A stretch of DNA of 64,000 nt from Diaphorobacter nitroreducens (lineage in GTDB: Bacteria; Pseudomonadota; Gammaproteobacteria; Burkholderiales; Burkholderiaceae_C). The translations under genes were made by a program, and so were the position numbers. The notes under the pieces are model-generated. The model had not been told where the DNA came from, did not search any database, and saw only the letters and a program-made list of their open reading frames with translations. This document shows positions 40,638 to 50,542 of this stretch, in pieces. The stretch is from contig RJVL01000001.1 in the NCBI GenBank assembly GCA_003755025.1, positions 496,001-560,000 on the forward strand, written 5' to 3'. The first letter of the stretch is position 1. Every line of letters starts with the position of its first letter.

Positions 40638-41645
40638 CTACAGGCGCTTGCCGGTGCCGGCATCGAAGGTGTGCAGGCGGTGGGCGCGCGGCGTGACGTG
40701 GATGGTGTCGCCCGGCTGTGGCGCGGGGGCGCCTTCCTCGATGCGCACGATGAGCTGCTCGTCGCCCACGCGGCCATACACCAGGCGCTCGGCGCCCAGC
40801 AGCTCCACCGTCTCTACCTGCACGGCCCAGCCGCCGTCGGCGGTGATGTCCAGGTGCTCGGGGCGGATGCCCAACGTGGTGCCGGTCTGGGCGCCCGGGG
40901 CGTGGTTGAGCAGGTTCATCGGCGGCGAGCCGATGAAGCTGGCCACGAAGGTGGAGGCCGGTGTGTGGTAGACCTCCTCGGGCGTGCCGAACTGCTCCAT
41001 GTTGCCGGCGTTCATGACGATCATGCGCTGCGCGAGCGTCATGGCCTCCACCTGGTCGTGGGTCACGAACAGGCTGGTGATGCCCAGTTCGCGGTGCAGC
41101 TTCTGGATTTCGATACGGGTCTGCGCGCGCAGCTTGGCGTCCAGGTTGGACAGCGGCTCGTCGAACAGGAATACCTGGGGCTGGCGCACGATGGCGCGGC
41201 CCATGGCCACGCGCTGGCGCTGGCCGCCCGAGAGCTGGCGCGGCTTGCGCTCCAGCAGGTGGCCCAGCTCCAGGATCTTGGCGGCCTTGTCCACGCGCGC
41301 CTTGATCTCGTCCTTGGCCACCTTGGCGATCTTCAGGCCGTAGGCCATGTTGTCGAACACGCTCATGTGCGGGTACAGGGCGTAGTTCTGGAACACCATG
41401 GCGATGTCGCGCCTGGCGGGCTCCAGGTTGTTGACCACGCGCTCGCCGATGGCGATGGTGCCGCCGGTGATTTCCTCCAGGCCGGCCACCATGCGCAGCA
41501 GGGTAGATTTGCCGCAGCCCGAGGGGCCGACGATGACGATGAACTCGCCGTCCCGGATCTCGGCGTTGACGCCGTGGATCACGGGCACGATCTGCTTGCC
41601 GCTGCCGTAGTGCTTGACGACGTTGGTGAGGGTAAGGGATGCCAT
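40638..41645 (-). CDS. ugpC: sn-glycerol-3-phosphate ABC transporter ATPase
   Basis: A 335-residue ATPase of the MalK/UgpC group, energising import of sn-glycerol 3-phosphate and glycerophosphodiesters. Walker A is GPSGCGKST at 40-48; the signature LSGGQRQR lies near 139; Walker B is [15 protein letters not shown]-terminal TOBE domain begins near 245. Repeat R9 occupies the region directly before the ATG, which leaves no Shine-Dalgarno sequence that I can see. Transcription runs ugpB-A-E-C-Q. Confidence 0.95.
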   Translation of the reverse strand: MASLTLTNVVKHYGSGKQIVPVIHGVNAEIRDGEFIVIVGPSGCGKSTLLRMVAGLEEITGGTIAIGERVVNNLEPARRDIAMVFQNYALYPHMSVFDNMAYGLKIAKVAKDEIKARVDKAAKILELGHLLERKPRQLSGGQRQRVAMGRAIVRQPQVFLFDEPLSNLDAKLRAQTRIEIQKLHRELGITSLFVTHDQVEAMTLAQRMIVMNAGNMEQFGTPEEVYHTPASTFVASFIGSPPMNLLNHAPGAQTGTTLGIRPEHLDITADGGWAVQVETVELLGAERLVYGRVGDEQLIVRIEEGAPAPQPGDTIHVTPRAHRLHTFDAGTGKRL

Positions 41646-41648
41646 ATG

Positions 41649-41706
41649 TGCTATTTAATCAATAGCTGTTTGCGCTTGAAGGGTGGGCGCTACAGCCGGT
41701 TTTGAT
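41649..41706 (+). repeat. Dispersed repeat, copy R9
   Basis: Reads TGCTATTTAATCAATAGCTG, then TTTGCGCTTG, loop, GGGCGCTACAGCCGGTTTTGA. It fills the ugpE-ugpC gap in plus orientation, opposite to the genes, and ends three bases before the ugpC start codon. Confidence 0.92.
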
Positions 41707-41708
41707 GT

Positions 41709-42557
41709 TTATTTCTCGGTGTCGACCAGGCCCTTGACGAACCACTTCTGCATCAGGATCACCACGGCCGTCGGCGGCAGCATGGCAACGATGGCGGTGG
41801 CCATCACGATGTTCCAGTCCACGGCGGCCTCGCCGCCGGCCAGCATGCGCTTGATGCCGATCACCACCGGGTACATGTCTTCCGAGGTGGTCATCAGCAG
41901 CGGCCACAGGTACTGGTTCCAGCCGTAGATGAACTGGATCACGAACAGCGCCGCGATCGAGGTGCGCGACAGCGGTACCAGCACGTCCTTGAAAAAACGC
42001 ATGGGCCCGGCGCCGTCGATGCGCGCGGCCTCCACCAGCTCGTCGGGCACTGTCAGGAAGAACTGGCGGAACAGGAATGTGGCGGTGGCCGAGGCGATCA
42101 GCGGCAGCGTGAGGCCGGCGTAGCTGTTGAGCAGGCCCAGGTCTGCCACCACCTTGTAGGTGGGCAGGATGCGCACTTCCACCGGCAGCATCAGCGTCAC
42201 GAAGATGGCCCAGAAGCACAGCATCTTGAACGGGAAGCGGAAGTACACGATGGCGAACGCCGACAGCAGCGAGATGGCGATCTTGCCCACGGTGATGACC
42301 ATGGCCACCACGAAGCTCACCCACATCATGTGCACCACGTTGGTGTTGGAGCCCAGCTTGCCGGAGCCGAACAGCGCGGCCTGGTAGTTCTCCCACAGGT
42401 GGCTGCCCGGCAGCAGCGGCATGGGCGACTGCACGATGGCATCCGCCGTGTGGGTGGAGGCCACCAGCGCCAGGTACAGCGGGAAGGCCACGATGGCCAC
42501 GCCGAGGACCAGCACGGCGTGCGAGATGAAATTGAGCCAGGGGTTACGGTCGATCAT
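41709..42557 (-). CDS. ugpE: sn-glycerol-3-phosphate ABC transporter permease
   Basis: A 282-residue MalG-type permease with six transmembrane helices (first near residues 11-32). The EAA-like cytoplasmic loop that docks with UgpC reads VEAARIDGAGPMRFFKDVLVPLSR. It pairs with UgpA to form the inner-membrane channel. The start codon lies two bases after the ugpA stop codon, which suggests coupled translation. Repeat R9 lies directly downstream. Confidence 0.95.
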   Translation of the reverse strand: MIDRNPWLNFISHAVLVLGVAIVAFPLYLALVASTHTADAIVQSPMPLLPGSHLWENYQAALFGSGKLGSNTNVVHMMWVSFVVAMVITVGKIAISLLSAFAIVYFRFPFKMLCFWAIFVTLMLPVEVRILPTYKVVADLGLLNSYAGLTLPLIASATATFLFRQFFLTVPDELVEAARIDGAGPMRFFKDVLVPLSRTSIAALFVIQFIYGWNQYLWPLLMTTSEDMYPVVIGIKRMLAGGEAAVDWNIVMATAIVAMLPPTAVVILMQKWFVKGLVDTEK

Positions 42558-42559
42558 GG

Positions 42560-43441
42560 TCAGTACTGCACTTTCTTCTCGACGTAGCGGAACTGCACCA
42601 CGGTGAGCGCGATGACGATCAGCATCAGGATCACGGACTGCGCCGCCGAGCCGCCGAGGTCCAGCGCCTTGAAGCCGTCCTGGTACACCTTGTAGACGAG
42701 GATGGACGTGGACTGCCCCGGCCCGCCTTGCGTGGCCGCGTCGATGATGCCGAAGGTGTCAAAGAAGGCGTAAACGATGTTGATCACCAGCAGGAAGAAG
42801 GTGGTGGGCGACAAGAGCGGCAGCTGGATGTTCCAGAAGCGCCGCCATGCGCCCGCGCCGTCGATGGAGGCCGCCTCGATCAGCGCCTTCGGAATCGACT
42901 GCAGGCCCGCCAGGAAGAACAGGAAGTTGTAGGAGATCTGCTTCCACACCGAGGCGATGACGATCAGCGTCATGGCCTGGTTGTCGTTCATCATGTGGTT
43001 CCAGCCGTAGCCCAGCTCACCCAGGTAGTAGGTCACCACGCCGATGGAGGGCGAGAACAGGAACACCCACAGCACGCCCGCGATCACCGGGGCCACGGCA
43101 TAGGGCACGATGAGCAGGGTCTTGTAGACCATGGCAAAGCGCACGATGCGGTCCGCGAAGATGGCCAGCGCCAGCGACACCACGATGCCGATGCCCGCCA
43201 CCAGCACCGAGAACAACGCCGTGCGCTGGAAGGATTCCAGATAGGACGGATCGTCGAAAAGCTGCTTGAAATTGTCCAGCCCCACCCACTCGGTGCTCAT
43301 GCCAAACGCGTCTTCCATCTGGAAGGACTGCAGGATGGCCTGGCCCGCGGGCAGGAAGAAGAAGATGCCGATGATGAGCAACTGCGGGGCGATCAACACC
43401 CAGGGCAGCCACGCCGAGCGGAAAAGTACGCGTTTTTCCAT
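42560..43441 (-). CDS. ugpA: sn-glycerol-3-phosphate ABC transporter permease
   Basis: A 293-residue MalF-type permease, matching E. coli UgpA in length (295) and pattern. The N-terminus [27 protein letters not shown] starts six membrane helices. [23 protein letters not shown] and [32 protein letters not shown] (EAA loop) are conserved. I chose the ATG at 43441; a GTG three codons upstream is also possible. A hairpin-rich region with a strong terminator-like stem lies between it and ugpB. Confidence 0.95.
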   Translation of the reverse strand: MEKRVLFRSAWLPWVLIAPQLLIIGIFFFLPAGQAILQSFQMEDAFGMSTEWVGLDNFKQLFDDPSYLESFQRTALFSVLVAGIGIVVSLALAIFADRIVRFAMVYKTLLIVPYAVAPVIAGVLWVFLFSPSIGVVTYYLGELGYGWNHMMNDNQAMTLIVIASVWKQISYNFLFFLAGLQSIPKALIEAASIDGAGAWRRFWNIQLPLLSPTTFFLLVINIVYAFFDTFGIIDAATQGGPGQSTSILVYKVYQDGFKALDLGGSAAQSVILMLIVIALTVVQFRYVEKKVQY

Positions 43442-43461
43442 GACGTTCACAAACGAGAAAA

Positions 43462-43521
43462 CCGCTGGCGCAAGGCTGCACCAGCGGGAAAAGGAAAAGC
43501 GGCCCCCAGGCAGGGGCCGCT
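43462..43521 (-). terminator. Partial terminator / attenuator between ugpB and ugpA
   Basis: On the minus strand AGCGGCCCC pairs with GGGGCCGCT around a short loop and is followed by TTTTCCTTTTCCC. A second stem, CCGCTGG/CCAGCGG, follows at once. Located inside the operon after the binding-protein gene, it probably limits read-through or protects the ugpB mRNA 3' end. Confidence 0.7.
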
Positions 43522-43571
43522 GACCGAAGGGGCGTTCATGGGAACGCCTCGCCCGTCACGGATGACAGGGC

Positions 43572-44885
43572 TTACTTCTTGTACGAGCGCTCGAAGCGCG
43601 CCAGCAGTTCGTTGCCGCGGCTCACGATGGAGTCCAGGGCTTCCTTGGCCGTCTTCTTGCCGGCCCAGACCTGCTCGAGTTCTTCGTCCTCGATGGTGCG
43701 GATCTGCACGTAGTTGCCCAGGCGGATGCCGCGCGAGTTGTCGGTCACCTTGCGCACCATCTGGTTCACGGCCGTGTCGGTGCCGGGGTGCTTGGCGTAG
43801 AAACCGGACTTGTCGGTCAGCTCATACGCACCCATGGTGATGGGCAGGTAGCCCGTGCGCTGGTGGCTGGCGGCCTGCACCTTGGTGTCGGACAGGAACT
43901 CGAAGAACTTGGCCACGCCCTTGTATTCGGCGGGCTTCTTGCCGGCCATGACCCACAGCGATGCGCCGCCGATCACGGTGTTCTGCGGTGCACCCTTCAC
44001 GTCGGGGTAGTAGGGCAGGGGCGCCAGGCCGTAGGCGAACTTGGCGTTCTTGGCCACGTCGCCGTAGAAGCCCGACGACGTCTGGATCATGGCGCACTCA
44101 CCCGAGGTGAACGACGCCTGGGCCGCCGAGCCGCGGCCCTTGTAGACGAACTCGCCCGCCTTGGCGGCCTGCGACAGGTTGTCGATGTGGCGCACGTGCA
44201 GCGGCGAATTGATCTTCATGCGGGCCTTGTAGCCGTTGGGCGACAGGCCGTTCTTCTCGGTGGCGAACTCCACGTTGTGCCAGGCGGAGAACGATTCGAG
44301 CTGCGTCCAGCCCATCCAGGCCAGCGTCATGGGGCAGCTGTGGCCGCTGGCCTTGAGCTTCTTGGCAGCCTCGAACACTTCGGGCCAGGTGGCGGGAGCC
44401 TTGTCGGTGTTCAGGCCGGCCTTCTTGAAGGCGTCCTTGTTGTAATAAAAGATGGTTGTGGAGCTGTTGAACGGGAAGCTCAGCATCTGGCCGTTGGGGT
44501 CGGTGTAGTACGCAGCCACGGCAGGGATGTAGGCGCTGGGGTCGAAGGCAGCGCCCGCGTCCTTCATCACCTTGCCCACGGGTACGGTGGCGCCCTTGCT
44601 GGCCATCATCGTGGCCGTACCCACCTCGAACACCTGCAGGACGTGCGGCGCATTGCCCGAGCGGAACGCGGCGATCGCGGCCGTCATGCTTTCGTCATAC
44701 GTCCCCTTGAAGGTAGGGATGACCTTGTACTCCTTCTGGCTCTCGTTGAACTGCTTGGCCAGGTCATTGACCCACTCGTTGTTGACAGCCGTCATGGAGT
44801 GCCACCACTGGATCTCTGTTTGAGCTTGTGCGGCCAGGCTGGTGGCGGCCACTGCGGCGGCCAGCGCCAAGTGTTTGATCTGCAT
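43572..44885 (-). CDS. ugpB: sn-glycerol-3-phosphate-binding periplasmic protein
   Basis: A 437-residue periplasmic solute-binding protein of the UgpB family. The signal peptide (MQIKHLALAAAVAATSLAAQAQ) precedes the mature start TEIQWWHSMTAVNNEWV. The conserved QFNESQKEYKVIPTFKGTYDESMTAAIAAFR and later TGYLPI-type blocks fit UgpB. It delivers sn-glycerol 3-phosphate or its diesters to UgpAE. The ATG follows GAGGAG at good spacing; longer in-frame starts lack a signal peptide. It is the promoter-proximal gene of ugpBAECQ, with a Pho-box-like site upstream. Confidence 0.95.
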   Translation of the reverse strand: MQIKHLALAAAVAATSLAAQAQTEIQWWHSMTAVNNEWVNDLAKQFNESQKEYKVIPTFKGTYDESMTAAIAAFRSGNAPHVLQVFEVGTATMMASKGATVPVGKVMKDAGAAFDPSAYIPAVAAYYTDPNGQMLSFPFNSSTTIFYYNKDAFKKAGLNTDKAPATWPEVFEAAKKLKASGHSCPMTLAWMGWTQLESFSAWHNVEFATEKNGLSPNGYKARMKINSPLHVRHIDNLSQAAKAGEFVYKGRGSAAQASFTSGECAMIQTSSGFYGDVAKNAKFAYGLAPLPYYPDVKGAPQNTVIGGASLWVMAGKKPAEYKGVAKFFEFLSDTKVQAASHQRTGYLPITMGAYELTDKSGFYAKHPGTDTAVNQMVRKVTDNSRGIRLGNYVQIRTIEDEELEQVWAGKKTAKEALDSIVSRGNELLARFERSYKK

Positions 44886-45031
44886 GAATACTCCTCGTTG
44901 ATAGACGATAGGCAGGAAAGCGGCGATGGTGGTCGCGTTCCGTGACAGGAATGTGTCGTTCTCGCACACTGCAAAAAGCGCAGCAACGGGGTAAACCCCG
45001 CGGCGCTTGGGTGACGAATTGTGTCACTGGC

Positions 45032-45049
45032 ATGACGGTGTTGTGACAA
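45032..45049 (-). promoter_or_regulatory. Pho-box-like PhoB site upstream of ugpB
   Basis: On the minus strand: TTGTCAC-AACA-CCGTCAT, two 7-base direct repeats separated by four bases, as in the PhoB consensus CTGTCAT-N4-CTGTCAT. A CACAAT -10-like hexamer lies eight bases downstream. A further TCGTCAC lies about two helical turns away. In E. coli ugp is PhoB-controlled. Confidence 0.55.
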
Positions 45050-45114
45050 ACATCCAGCCGCGCTGGGGGCATGCATGGGCCGCCGCGGGCAATCGCATGG
45101 ATGCCGACAGGGAT

Positions 45115-45129
45115 TTGTGCATTGCACAA
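45115..45129. promoter_or_regulatory. Perfect palindrome upstream of serA
   Basis: TTGTGCA-T-TGCACAA, a perfect 7-1-7 palindrome, 68 bases before the serA start codon. It has the TGC-N3-GCA pattern of several dimeric regulators. The regulator is unknown. Confidence 0.45.
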
Positions 45130-45196
45130 TGATCCCCTCTCCTGTCCAGCGGCGCGCGCCGCCTGGGTGTTTTCATTTCCTCTCAATTTGCACGCC

Positions 45197-46426
45197 ATGG
45201 CCAAGACTTCCCTGGATAAAAGCAAGATCAAGTTCCTGTTGCTGGAGGGCATCCATCCCTCCGCGGTGGAAGTGTTGCGGTCCGCGGGGTATACGCAGGT
45301 CGAGGTGCTGGCCGGGGCGCTGGAGGGCGAGGAACTGCGCCGCAAGATCGCCGACGTGCACTTCATTGGCATCCGCTCGCGCACGCAGCTCACGGCGGAC
45401 GTGTTCGCGCATGCGCACAAGCTCGTGGCCGTGGGGTGCTTTTGCATCGGCACCAACCAGGTAGACCTGAACGCTGCGCGCGAGCGCGGCATCGCCGTGT
45501 TCAACGCGCCGTATTCCAACACCCGCTCCGTGGCCGAGCTGGTGCTGGCCGAGGCCATCCTGCTGCTGCGCGGCGTGCCCGAGAAGAACGCCGCGGCCCA
45601 CCGCGGCGGCTGGCTCAAGAGCGCCACGAACGCCTACGAGATCCGCGGCAAGACGCTGGGCATCGTGGGCTACGGCTCCATCGGCACCCAGCTGTCGGTG
45701 CTGGCCGAGGCGCTGGGCATGCACGTGATCTTCCACGACGTGGTGCACAAGCTGCCGCTGGGCAATGCGCGCCAGGTGGGTTCGCTGCACGAGCTGCTGG
45801 GCCAGGCCGACATCGTGACCCTGCACGTGCCTGAGCTGCCTTCCACCCAGTGGATGATTGGCGCCGCCGAAATCGCGGCCATGAAGCCGGGCGGCATCCT
45901 CATCAACGCCTCGCGCGGCACGGTGGTGGAGATCGACCCCCTGGCCCAGGCGCTGAAGGGCGGCAACTTGCTGGGCGCGGCCGTGGACGTGTTCCCCGTG
46001 GAGCCCAAGAGCAACAAGGACGAGTTCGTCTCGCCGCTGCGCGGGCTGGACAACGCCCTCCTCACGCCCCACATCGGCGGCTCCACCATGGAGGCGCAGG
46101 CCAACATCGGCTTGGAGGTGGCGGAAAAGCTCGTCAGGTACAGCGACAACGGCACCAGCACCTCGTCGGTCAACTTCCCCGAGGTGGCGCTGCCCGAGCA
46201 TGCCGGCAAGCACCGCCTGCTGCACGTGCACCACAACGTGCCGGGCGTGCTCTCGCAGATCAACAGCATCCTGTCGGACAACCACATCAACATCGCGGCG
46301 CAGTACCTGCAGACCAACGAGAAGATCGGCTACGTGGTGATCGACCTCGACGCGCGCTCGTCCGACCTGGCGCTGGAGAAGCTGGCCCAGGTGCCCGGCA
46401 CCATCCGCAGCCGCGTGCTGTATTAA
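45197..46426 (+). CDS. serA: D-3-phosphoglycerate dehydrogenase
   Basis: A 409-residue SerA, almost exactly the length of the E. coli enzyme (410). It oxidises 3-phosphoglycerate to 3-phosphohydroxypyruvate, the first step of serine synthesis. The NAD-binding motif GYGSIGTQLSVLAEALG lies near residues 157-173. The catalytic His is in LTPHIGGSTMEAQ near 293. A C-terminal ACT domain (HNVPGVLSQINSILSDNHINI) suggests serine feedback control. The ATG at 45197 gives the conserved AKTSLDKSKIKFLLLEGIH start. It is divergent from ugpB. Confidence 0.95.
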   Translation: MAKTSLDKSKIKFLLLEGIHPSAVEVLRSAGYTQVEVLAGALEGEELRRKIADVHFIGIRSRTQLTADVFAHAHKLVAVGCFCIGTNQVDLNAARERGIAVFNAPYSNTRSVAELVLAEAILLLRGVPEKNAAAHRGGWLKSATNAYEIRGKTLGIVGYGSIGTQLSVLAEALGMHVIFHDVVHKLPLGNARQVGSLHELLGQADIVTLHVPELPSTQWMIGAAEIAAMKPGGILINASRGTVVEIDPLAQALKGGNLLGAAVDVFPVEPKSNKDEFVSPLRGLDNALLTPHIGGSTMEAQANIGLEVAEKLVRYSDNGTSTSSVNFPEVALPEHAGKHRLLHVHHNVPGVLSQINSILSDNHINIAAQYLQTNEKIGYVVIDLDARSSDLALEKLAQVPGTIRSRVLY

Positions 46427-46427
46427 A

Positions 46428-46486
46428 TAGCTATTGTTTTAATAGCTGCTTGCGCTGAAAGGACGGGCGCTGGGGCCTGATTTGGC
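46428..46486 (+). repeat. Dispersed repeat, copy R10
   Basis: Reads TAGCTATTGTTTTAATAGCTG, then CTTGCGCTG, loop, GGGCGCTGGGGCCTGATTTGG. It starts one base after the serA stop codon. Part of its loop pairs with sequence just downstream (46491-46500). Confidence 0.85.
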
Positions 46487-46500
46487 TCTTGCCCGTCCTT
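46459..46500 (+). terminator. Possible serA terminator stem overlapping repeat R10
   Basis: AAGGACGGGC (in the repeat) and GCCCGTCCTT (just downstream) form a perfect 10-base-pair stem with a 22-base loop. There is no T run, so termination is uncertain. Confidence 0.35.
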
Positions 46501-46618
46501 GGCCGCCCCGCGCCAGCGGCGGGGCTCTACGGGCAGGACAGTGCGGTAACGGGCACTGGCTTAAAATCCCGACCCCGAGGCACGAGGGCGCCCTGCACGC
46601 CCAACCCAGGTTGATCCC

Positions 46619-49600
46619 ATGAATGTTCCGATTGCGCTGGCCGCCCTGCAGACGCAAGGCGCCGAGCCTGCCCGTTTGCGCGAAATTCCGTACAACTACA
46701 CCTCGTTTTCCGACCGGGAAATCGTGATCCGCCTGCTGGGCGCCTCCGCCTGGGATGTGCTGGACCAGTTGCGCCGCGAGCGCCGCACGGGCCGATCCGC
46801 CCGCATGCTGTATGAGGTGCTGGGCGACATCTGGGCCGTGCAGCGCAACCCCTACCTGCAAGACGACCTGCTGCACAACCCCGCCCGGCGCAAGCTGCTG
46901 GTGGATGCGCTGCAGCACCGCATGGCCGAGATCGAAAAGCGCCGCCTGCCGCAGGAAGACGCCGAGCGCGACCGCCGCGTGGGCGTGTTGGTGGACGCAG
47001 CGCGCCGGGCCATCGACGAGTTCGACGCCACGCTGGTCGAGGCCAGCGACCTGCGCAAGAAGGTGGCGCGCCGCCTGGGCCGCCACACGGCCAAGGACAA
47101 CATCAAGTTCGACGGCCTGTCGCGCGTGTCGCACGTGACCGATGCGACCGACTGGCGCGTGGAATACCCGTTCGTGGTGCTCACGCCCGACACCGAGGCC
47201 GAGATGGCCGCGCTGGTCAAGGCCTGCATCGAGCTGGAGCTGACCATCATCCCGCGTGGGGGCGGCACCGGCTACACGGGGGGCGCGATCCCGCTTACCT
47301 GGCGCAGCGCCGTCATCAACACCGAAAAGCTCGAGGCCATGACCGAGGTGCAGATGCGCCGCCTGCCGGGCCTGGACGCCGAGGTGGCCACCATCTGGAC
47401 CGAGGCCGGCGTGGTCACCCAGCGCGTGGCCGACGCGGCCGAGGCCGCCGGTTTCGTGTTCGCCGTGGACCCGACCAGCGCCGAGGCTTCGTGCGTCGGC
47501 GGCAACATCGCCATGAACGCGGGCGGCAAGAAGGCCGTGCTGTGGGGCACGGCGCTGGACAACCTGGCCAGCTGGCGCATGGTGACGCCTGAAGGGCAGT
47601 GGCTGGAGGTCACGCGCATCGGGCACAACCTGGGCAAGATCCACGACGCTGAAGTGGCCAGCTTCGAGCTGCAGTACTTCCAGGCCGACGGCAAAACGCC
47701 GATCCGCACCGAGCGCCTGGACATCCCGGGCAAGACCTTCCGCAAGGAGGGCCTGGGCAAGGACGTGACAGACAAGTTCCTCAGCGGCCTGCCCGGTGTG
47801 CAAAAGGAAGGCACCGACGGCCTGATCACCAGCGCGCGCTGGATCGTGCACCGTATGCCCGAGCACACGCGCACCGTGTGCCTGGAGTTCTTTGGCAACG
47901 CCAAGGACGCCGTGCCCAGCATCGTGGAGATCAAGGACTTCATGTTCGCTGAGCAAAAGCGCAGCGGCGTGCTGCTGGCCGGCCTGGAGCACCTGGACGA
48001 CCGCTACCTGCGCGCCGTGGGCTACACCACCAAGTCCAAGCGCGGCGGACTGCCCAAGATGCTGCTGGTGGGCGACATCGTGGGCGACGACCCTGATGCC
48101 GTGGCCCGCGCCACCGCCGAGGTGGTGCGCATCGCCAACAGCCGCAGCGGCGAGGGCTTCACGGCGGTGAGCGCCGAGGCCCGCAAGAAGTTCTGGGCCG
48201 ACCGCAAGAAGACGGCCGCCATCAGCCGCCACACCAACGCCTTCAAGATCAACGAAGACGTGGTGATCCCGCTGCCGCGCATGGCCGAGTACACCGACGG
48301 CATCGAGCGCATCAACATCGAACTCAGCCTGCGCAACAAGATCGAGCTGGCCGACGCGCTGGAGGAGTTCCTCGCGCGCGGCAACCTGCCGCTGGGCAAG
48401 CCCGAGGCGGGCGGCGAGCCGCCTTCGCCCGAGCTGCTGGAGGAAAAACTGGCCCTGGCCCTGGCCCTGGTGCGCGAGACGCGCGCGCTCTGGCAGGACT
48501 GGCTGCAGCGCGTGGAAGAACTGTTTCCCCAGCTGCAGGACCACCGCCTGCGCGCCAGCTGGAAGACGCAGATCCGCGACCCGCTGCGCAACATCTTCAC
48601 CGGCAGCGACTTCGAGCCGCTGATGCAGGCGCTGGGCGACGTGCAAAAGCGCGTGCTCAAGGGCCGGGTGTGGGTGGCGCTGCACATGCACGCCGGCGAC
48701 GGCAACGTGCACACCAACATCCCCGTGCACAGCGACAACTACGCCATGCTGCAGACCGCGCACGAAGCGGTGGCGCGCATCATGGTGCTGGCGCGCAGCC
48801 TGGGTGGCGTGATCTCGGGCGAGCACGGCATCGGCATCACCAAGCTGGAGTTTTTGACCGACGAGGAACTGGCGCCGTTCGCCGAGTACAAGCGCAAGGT
48901 GGACCCGCAAGGCCGCTTCAACCGCGGTAAGCTGCTACGCAATCAGGAGCTGCTCGCGCAGGACGGGCAAGCACTGCAGGCCCATTTGGCGCATAAAGGC
49001 TCGCGCACCTCGCTGATGTTCGCGGACCTGACCAATGCCTACACGCCCAGCTTCGGGCTGATGGGGCACGAGTCGCTGATCATGCAGCAGAGCGACATCG
49101 GCGACATCGTTGCCAGCGTGAAGGACTGCCTGCGCTGCGGCAAGTGCAAGCCCGTGTGCTCCACGCACGTGCCGCGTGCCAACCTGCTGTACAGCCCGCG
49201 CAACAAGATCCTGGCCACCTCGCTGCTGGCCGAGGCGTTCCTGTACGAAGAGCAGACGCGCCGCGGCGTGTCCATCCGCCACTGGCAGGAATTCGAGGAC
49301 GTGGCCGACCACTGCACCGTGTGCCACAAGTGCTACTCGCCGTGCCCGGTCAAGATCGACTTCGGCGACGTGACCATGAACATGCGCAACCTGCTGCGCA
49401 AGATGGGCAAGAAAAGCTTCCGCCCCGGCAACAAGATGGCCATGGCGATGCTCAACGCCACCAACCCCGACACCATCAAGCTGCTGCGCGCGGGCATGGT
49501 CAACGTGGGCTTCAAGGCCCAGCGCATGGCCGTGGACGTGCTGCGCAGCGTGAGCCGCAAGCAGACCGCGCACCCGCCCGCCACCGTGGGCACGGCGCCG

Positions 49601-50542
49601 GTCAAGGAGCAGGTGATCCACTTCGTGAACAAGAAGCTGCCCGGTGGCCTGCCCACCAAGACGGCGCGCGCGCTGCTGGACATCGAGGACAAGGACTACG
49701 TGCCCATCATCCGTAACCCGGCCGCCACCTCGGCCGACACGGAGGCGGTGTTCTACTTCCCCGGCTGCGGGTCGGAGCGCCTGTTCAGCCAGGTGGGGCT
49801 GGCCACGCAGGCCATGCTCTGGCACGCCGGCGTGCAGACCGTGCTGCCGCCGGGCTACCTGTGCTGCGGCTATCCGCAGCGCGGCAGCGGCCAGTTCGAC
49901 AAGGCCGAGAAGATGATCACCGACAACCGGGTGCTGTTCCACCGCGTGGCCACCACGCTGAACTACCTGGACATCAAGACGGTGGTGGTGTCGTGCGGCA
50001 CCTGCTACGACCAGCTGCAGGGTTACCAGTTCGACAAGATCTTCCCGGGCAGCCGCATCATCGACATCCACGAATACCTGCTGGAAAAGGGCATCACCCT
50101 GCCCGCGGGGCAGGGCGGCTACCTGTACCACGAGCCCTGCCACAACCCGATGAAGCAGGGCGACTCGATGAAGACCGTGCGCGCCCTGGTGGGCGACAAG
50201 GTGCTCAAGAGCGACCGCTGCTGCGGCGAGTCGGGCACGCTGGGCGTGACGCGCCCCGATGTTTCCACCCAGGTGCGCTTTCGCAAGACCGAGGAAATCC
50301 GCAAGGGCGAGGCGGCCTTGCGTTCCAGCGGCGCGGTGGGCGCGCAGGACAACATCAAGATCCTGACCAGCTGCCCCAGCTGCCTGCAGGGCATCTCGCG
50401 CTACCAGGACGACCTGTCCACCGGCCTGCTGGAAGCCGATTACATCGTCATCGAGATGGCCAAGCAGATCCTCGGCGAGAACTGGCTGCCCGAGTATGTG
50501 CAACGCGCCAACGCCGGCGGCATCGAGCGGGTGTTGGTATGA
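46619..50542 (+). CDS. Multidomain FAD-linked oxidase / Fe-S oxidoreductase (DUF3683-type, D-lactate/glycolate dehydrogenase-like)
   Basis: A 1307-residue fusion. An N-terminal DUF3683-like domain (about residues 20-90) precedes a PCMH-type FAD domain with [13 protein letters not shown] near 210. An FAD-oxidase C-terminal domain follows, with [16 protein letters not shown] near 690 and [11 protein letters not shown] near 731. A two-cluster ferredoxin domain comes next ([16 protein letters not shown] near 837, [12 protein letters not shown] near 899). Two CCG domains end the protein ([10 protein letters not shown] near 1081, CCGESGTLG near 1200). This joins GlcD- and GlcF-like functions in one chain, so it probably oxidises a 2-hydroxy acid such as D-lactate or glycolate and feeds electrons to quinones. 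The substrate is unproven. The next gene starts inside its stop codon. Confidence 0.9.
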   Translation: MNVPIALAALQTQGAEPARLREIPYNYTSFSDREIVIRLLGASAWDVLDQLRRERRTGRSARMLYEVLGDIWAVQRNPYLQDDLLHNPARRKLLVDALQHRMAEIEKRRLPQEDAERDRRVGVLVDAARRAIDEFDATLVEASDLRKKVARRLGRHTAKDNIKFDGLSRVSHVTDATDWRVEYPFVVLTPDTEAEMAALVKACIELELTIIPRGGGTGYTGGAIPLTWRSAVINTEKLEAMTEVQMRRLPGLDAEVATIWTEAGVVTQRVADAAEAAGFVFAVDPTSAEASCVGGNIAMNAGGKKAVLWGTALDNLASWRMVTPEGQWLEVTRIGHNLGKIHDAEVASFELQYFQADGKTPIRTERLDIPGKTFRKEGLGKDVTDKFLSGLPGVQKEGTDGLITSARWIVHRMPEHTRTVCLEFFGNAKDAVPSIVEIKDFMFAEQKRSGVLLAGLEHLDDRYLRAVGYTTKSKRGGLPKMLLVGDIVGDDPDAVARATAEVVRIANSRSGEGFTAVSAEARKKFWADRKKTAAISRHTNAFKINEDVVIPLPRMAEYTDGIERINIELSLRNKIELADALEEFLARGNLPLGKPEAGGEPPSPELLEEKLALALALVRETRALWQDWLQRVEELFPQLQDHRLRASWKTQIRDPLRNIFTGSDFEPLMQALGDVQKRVLKGRVWVALHMHAGDGNVHTNIPVHSDNYAMLQTAHEAVARIMVLARSLGGVISGEHGIGITKLEFLTDEELAPFAEYKRKVDPQGRFNRGKLLRNQELLAQDGQALQAHLAHKGSRTSLMFADLTNAYTPSFGLMGHESLIMQQSDIGDIVASVKDCLRCGKCKPVCSTHVPRANLLYSPRNKILATSLLAEAFLYEEQTRRGVSIRHWQEFEDVADHCTVCHKCYSPCPVKIDFGDVTMNMRNLLRKMGKKSFRPGNKMAMAMLNATNPDTIKLLRAGMVNVGFKAQRMAVDVLRSVSRKQTAHPPATVGTAPVKEQVIHFVNKKLPGGLPTKTARALLDIEDKDYVPIIRNPAATSADTEAVFYFPGCGSERLFSQVGLATQAMLWHAGVQTVLPPGYLCCGYPQRGSGQFDKAEKMITDNRVLFHRVATTLNYLDIKTVVVSCGTCYDQLQGYQFDKIFPGSRIIDIHEYLLEKGITLPAGQGGYLYHEPCHNPMKQGDSMKTVRALVGDKVLKSDRCCGESGTLGVTRPDVSTQVRFRKTEEIRKGEAALRSSGAVGAQDNIKILTSCPSCLQGISRYQDDLSTGLLEADYIVIEMAKQILGENWLPEYVQRANAGGIERVLV

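Larger units (their letters stand above)
44886..45196. other. 311-base divergent regulatory region between ugpB and serA
   Basis: No gene is apparent. It contains a Pho-box-like pair of repeats facing ugpB, several further GTCA/TGAC half-sites (45011-45036), and a perfect 7-1-7 palindrome facing serA. It is less GC-rich than the flanking genes near both start sites. Confidence 0.6.

Noticed and set aside
46439-48910. 823-codon open frame antisense to the Fe-S oxidoreductase
   Set aside because: His/Gln/Val-rich mirror of a clear gene; no recognisable motif.
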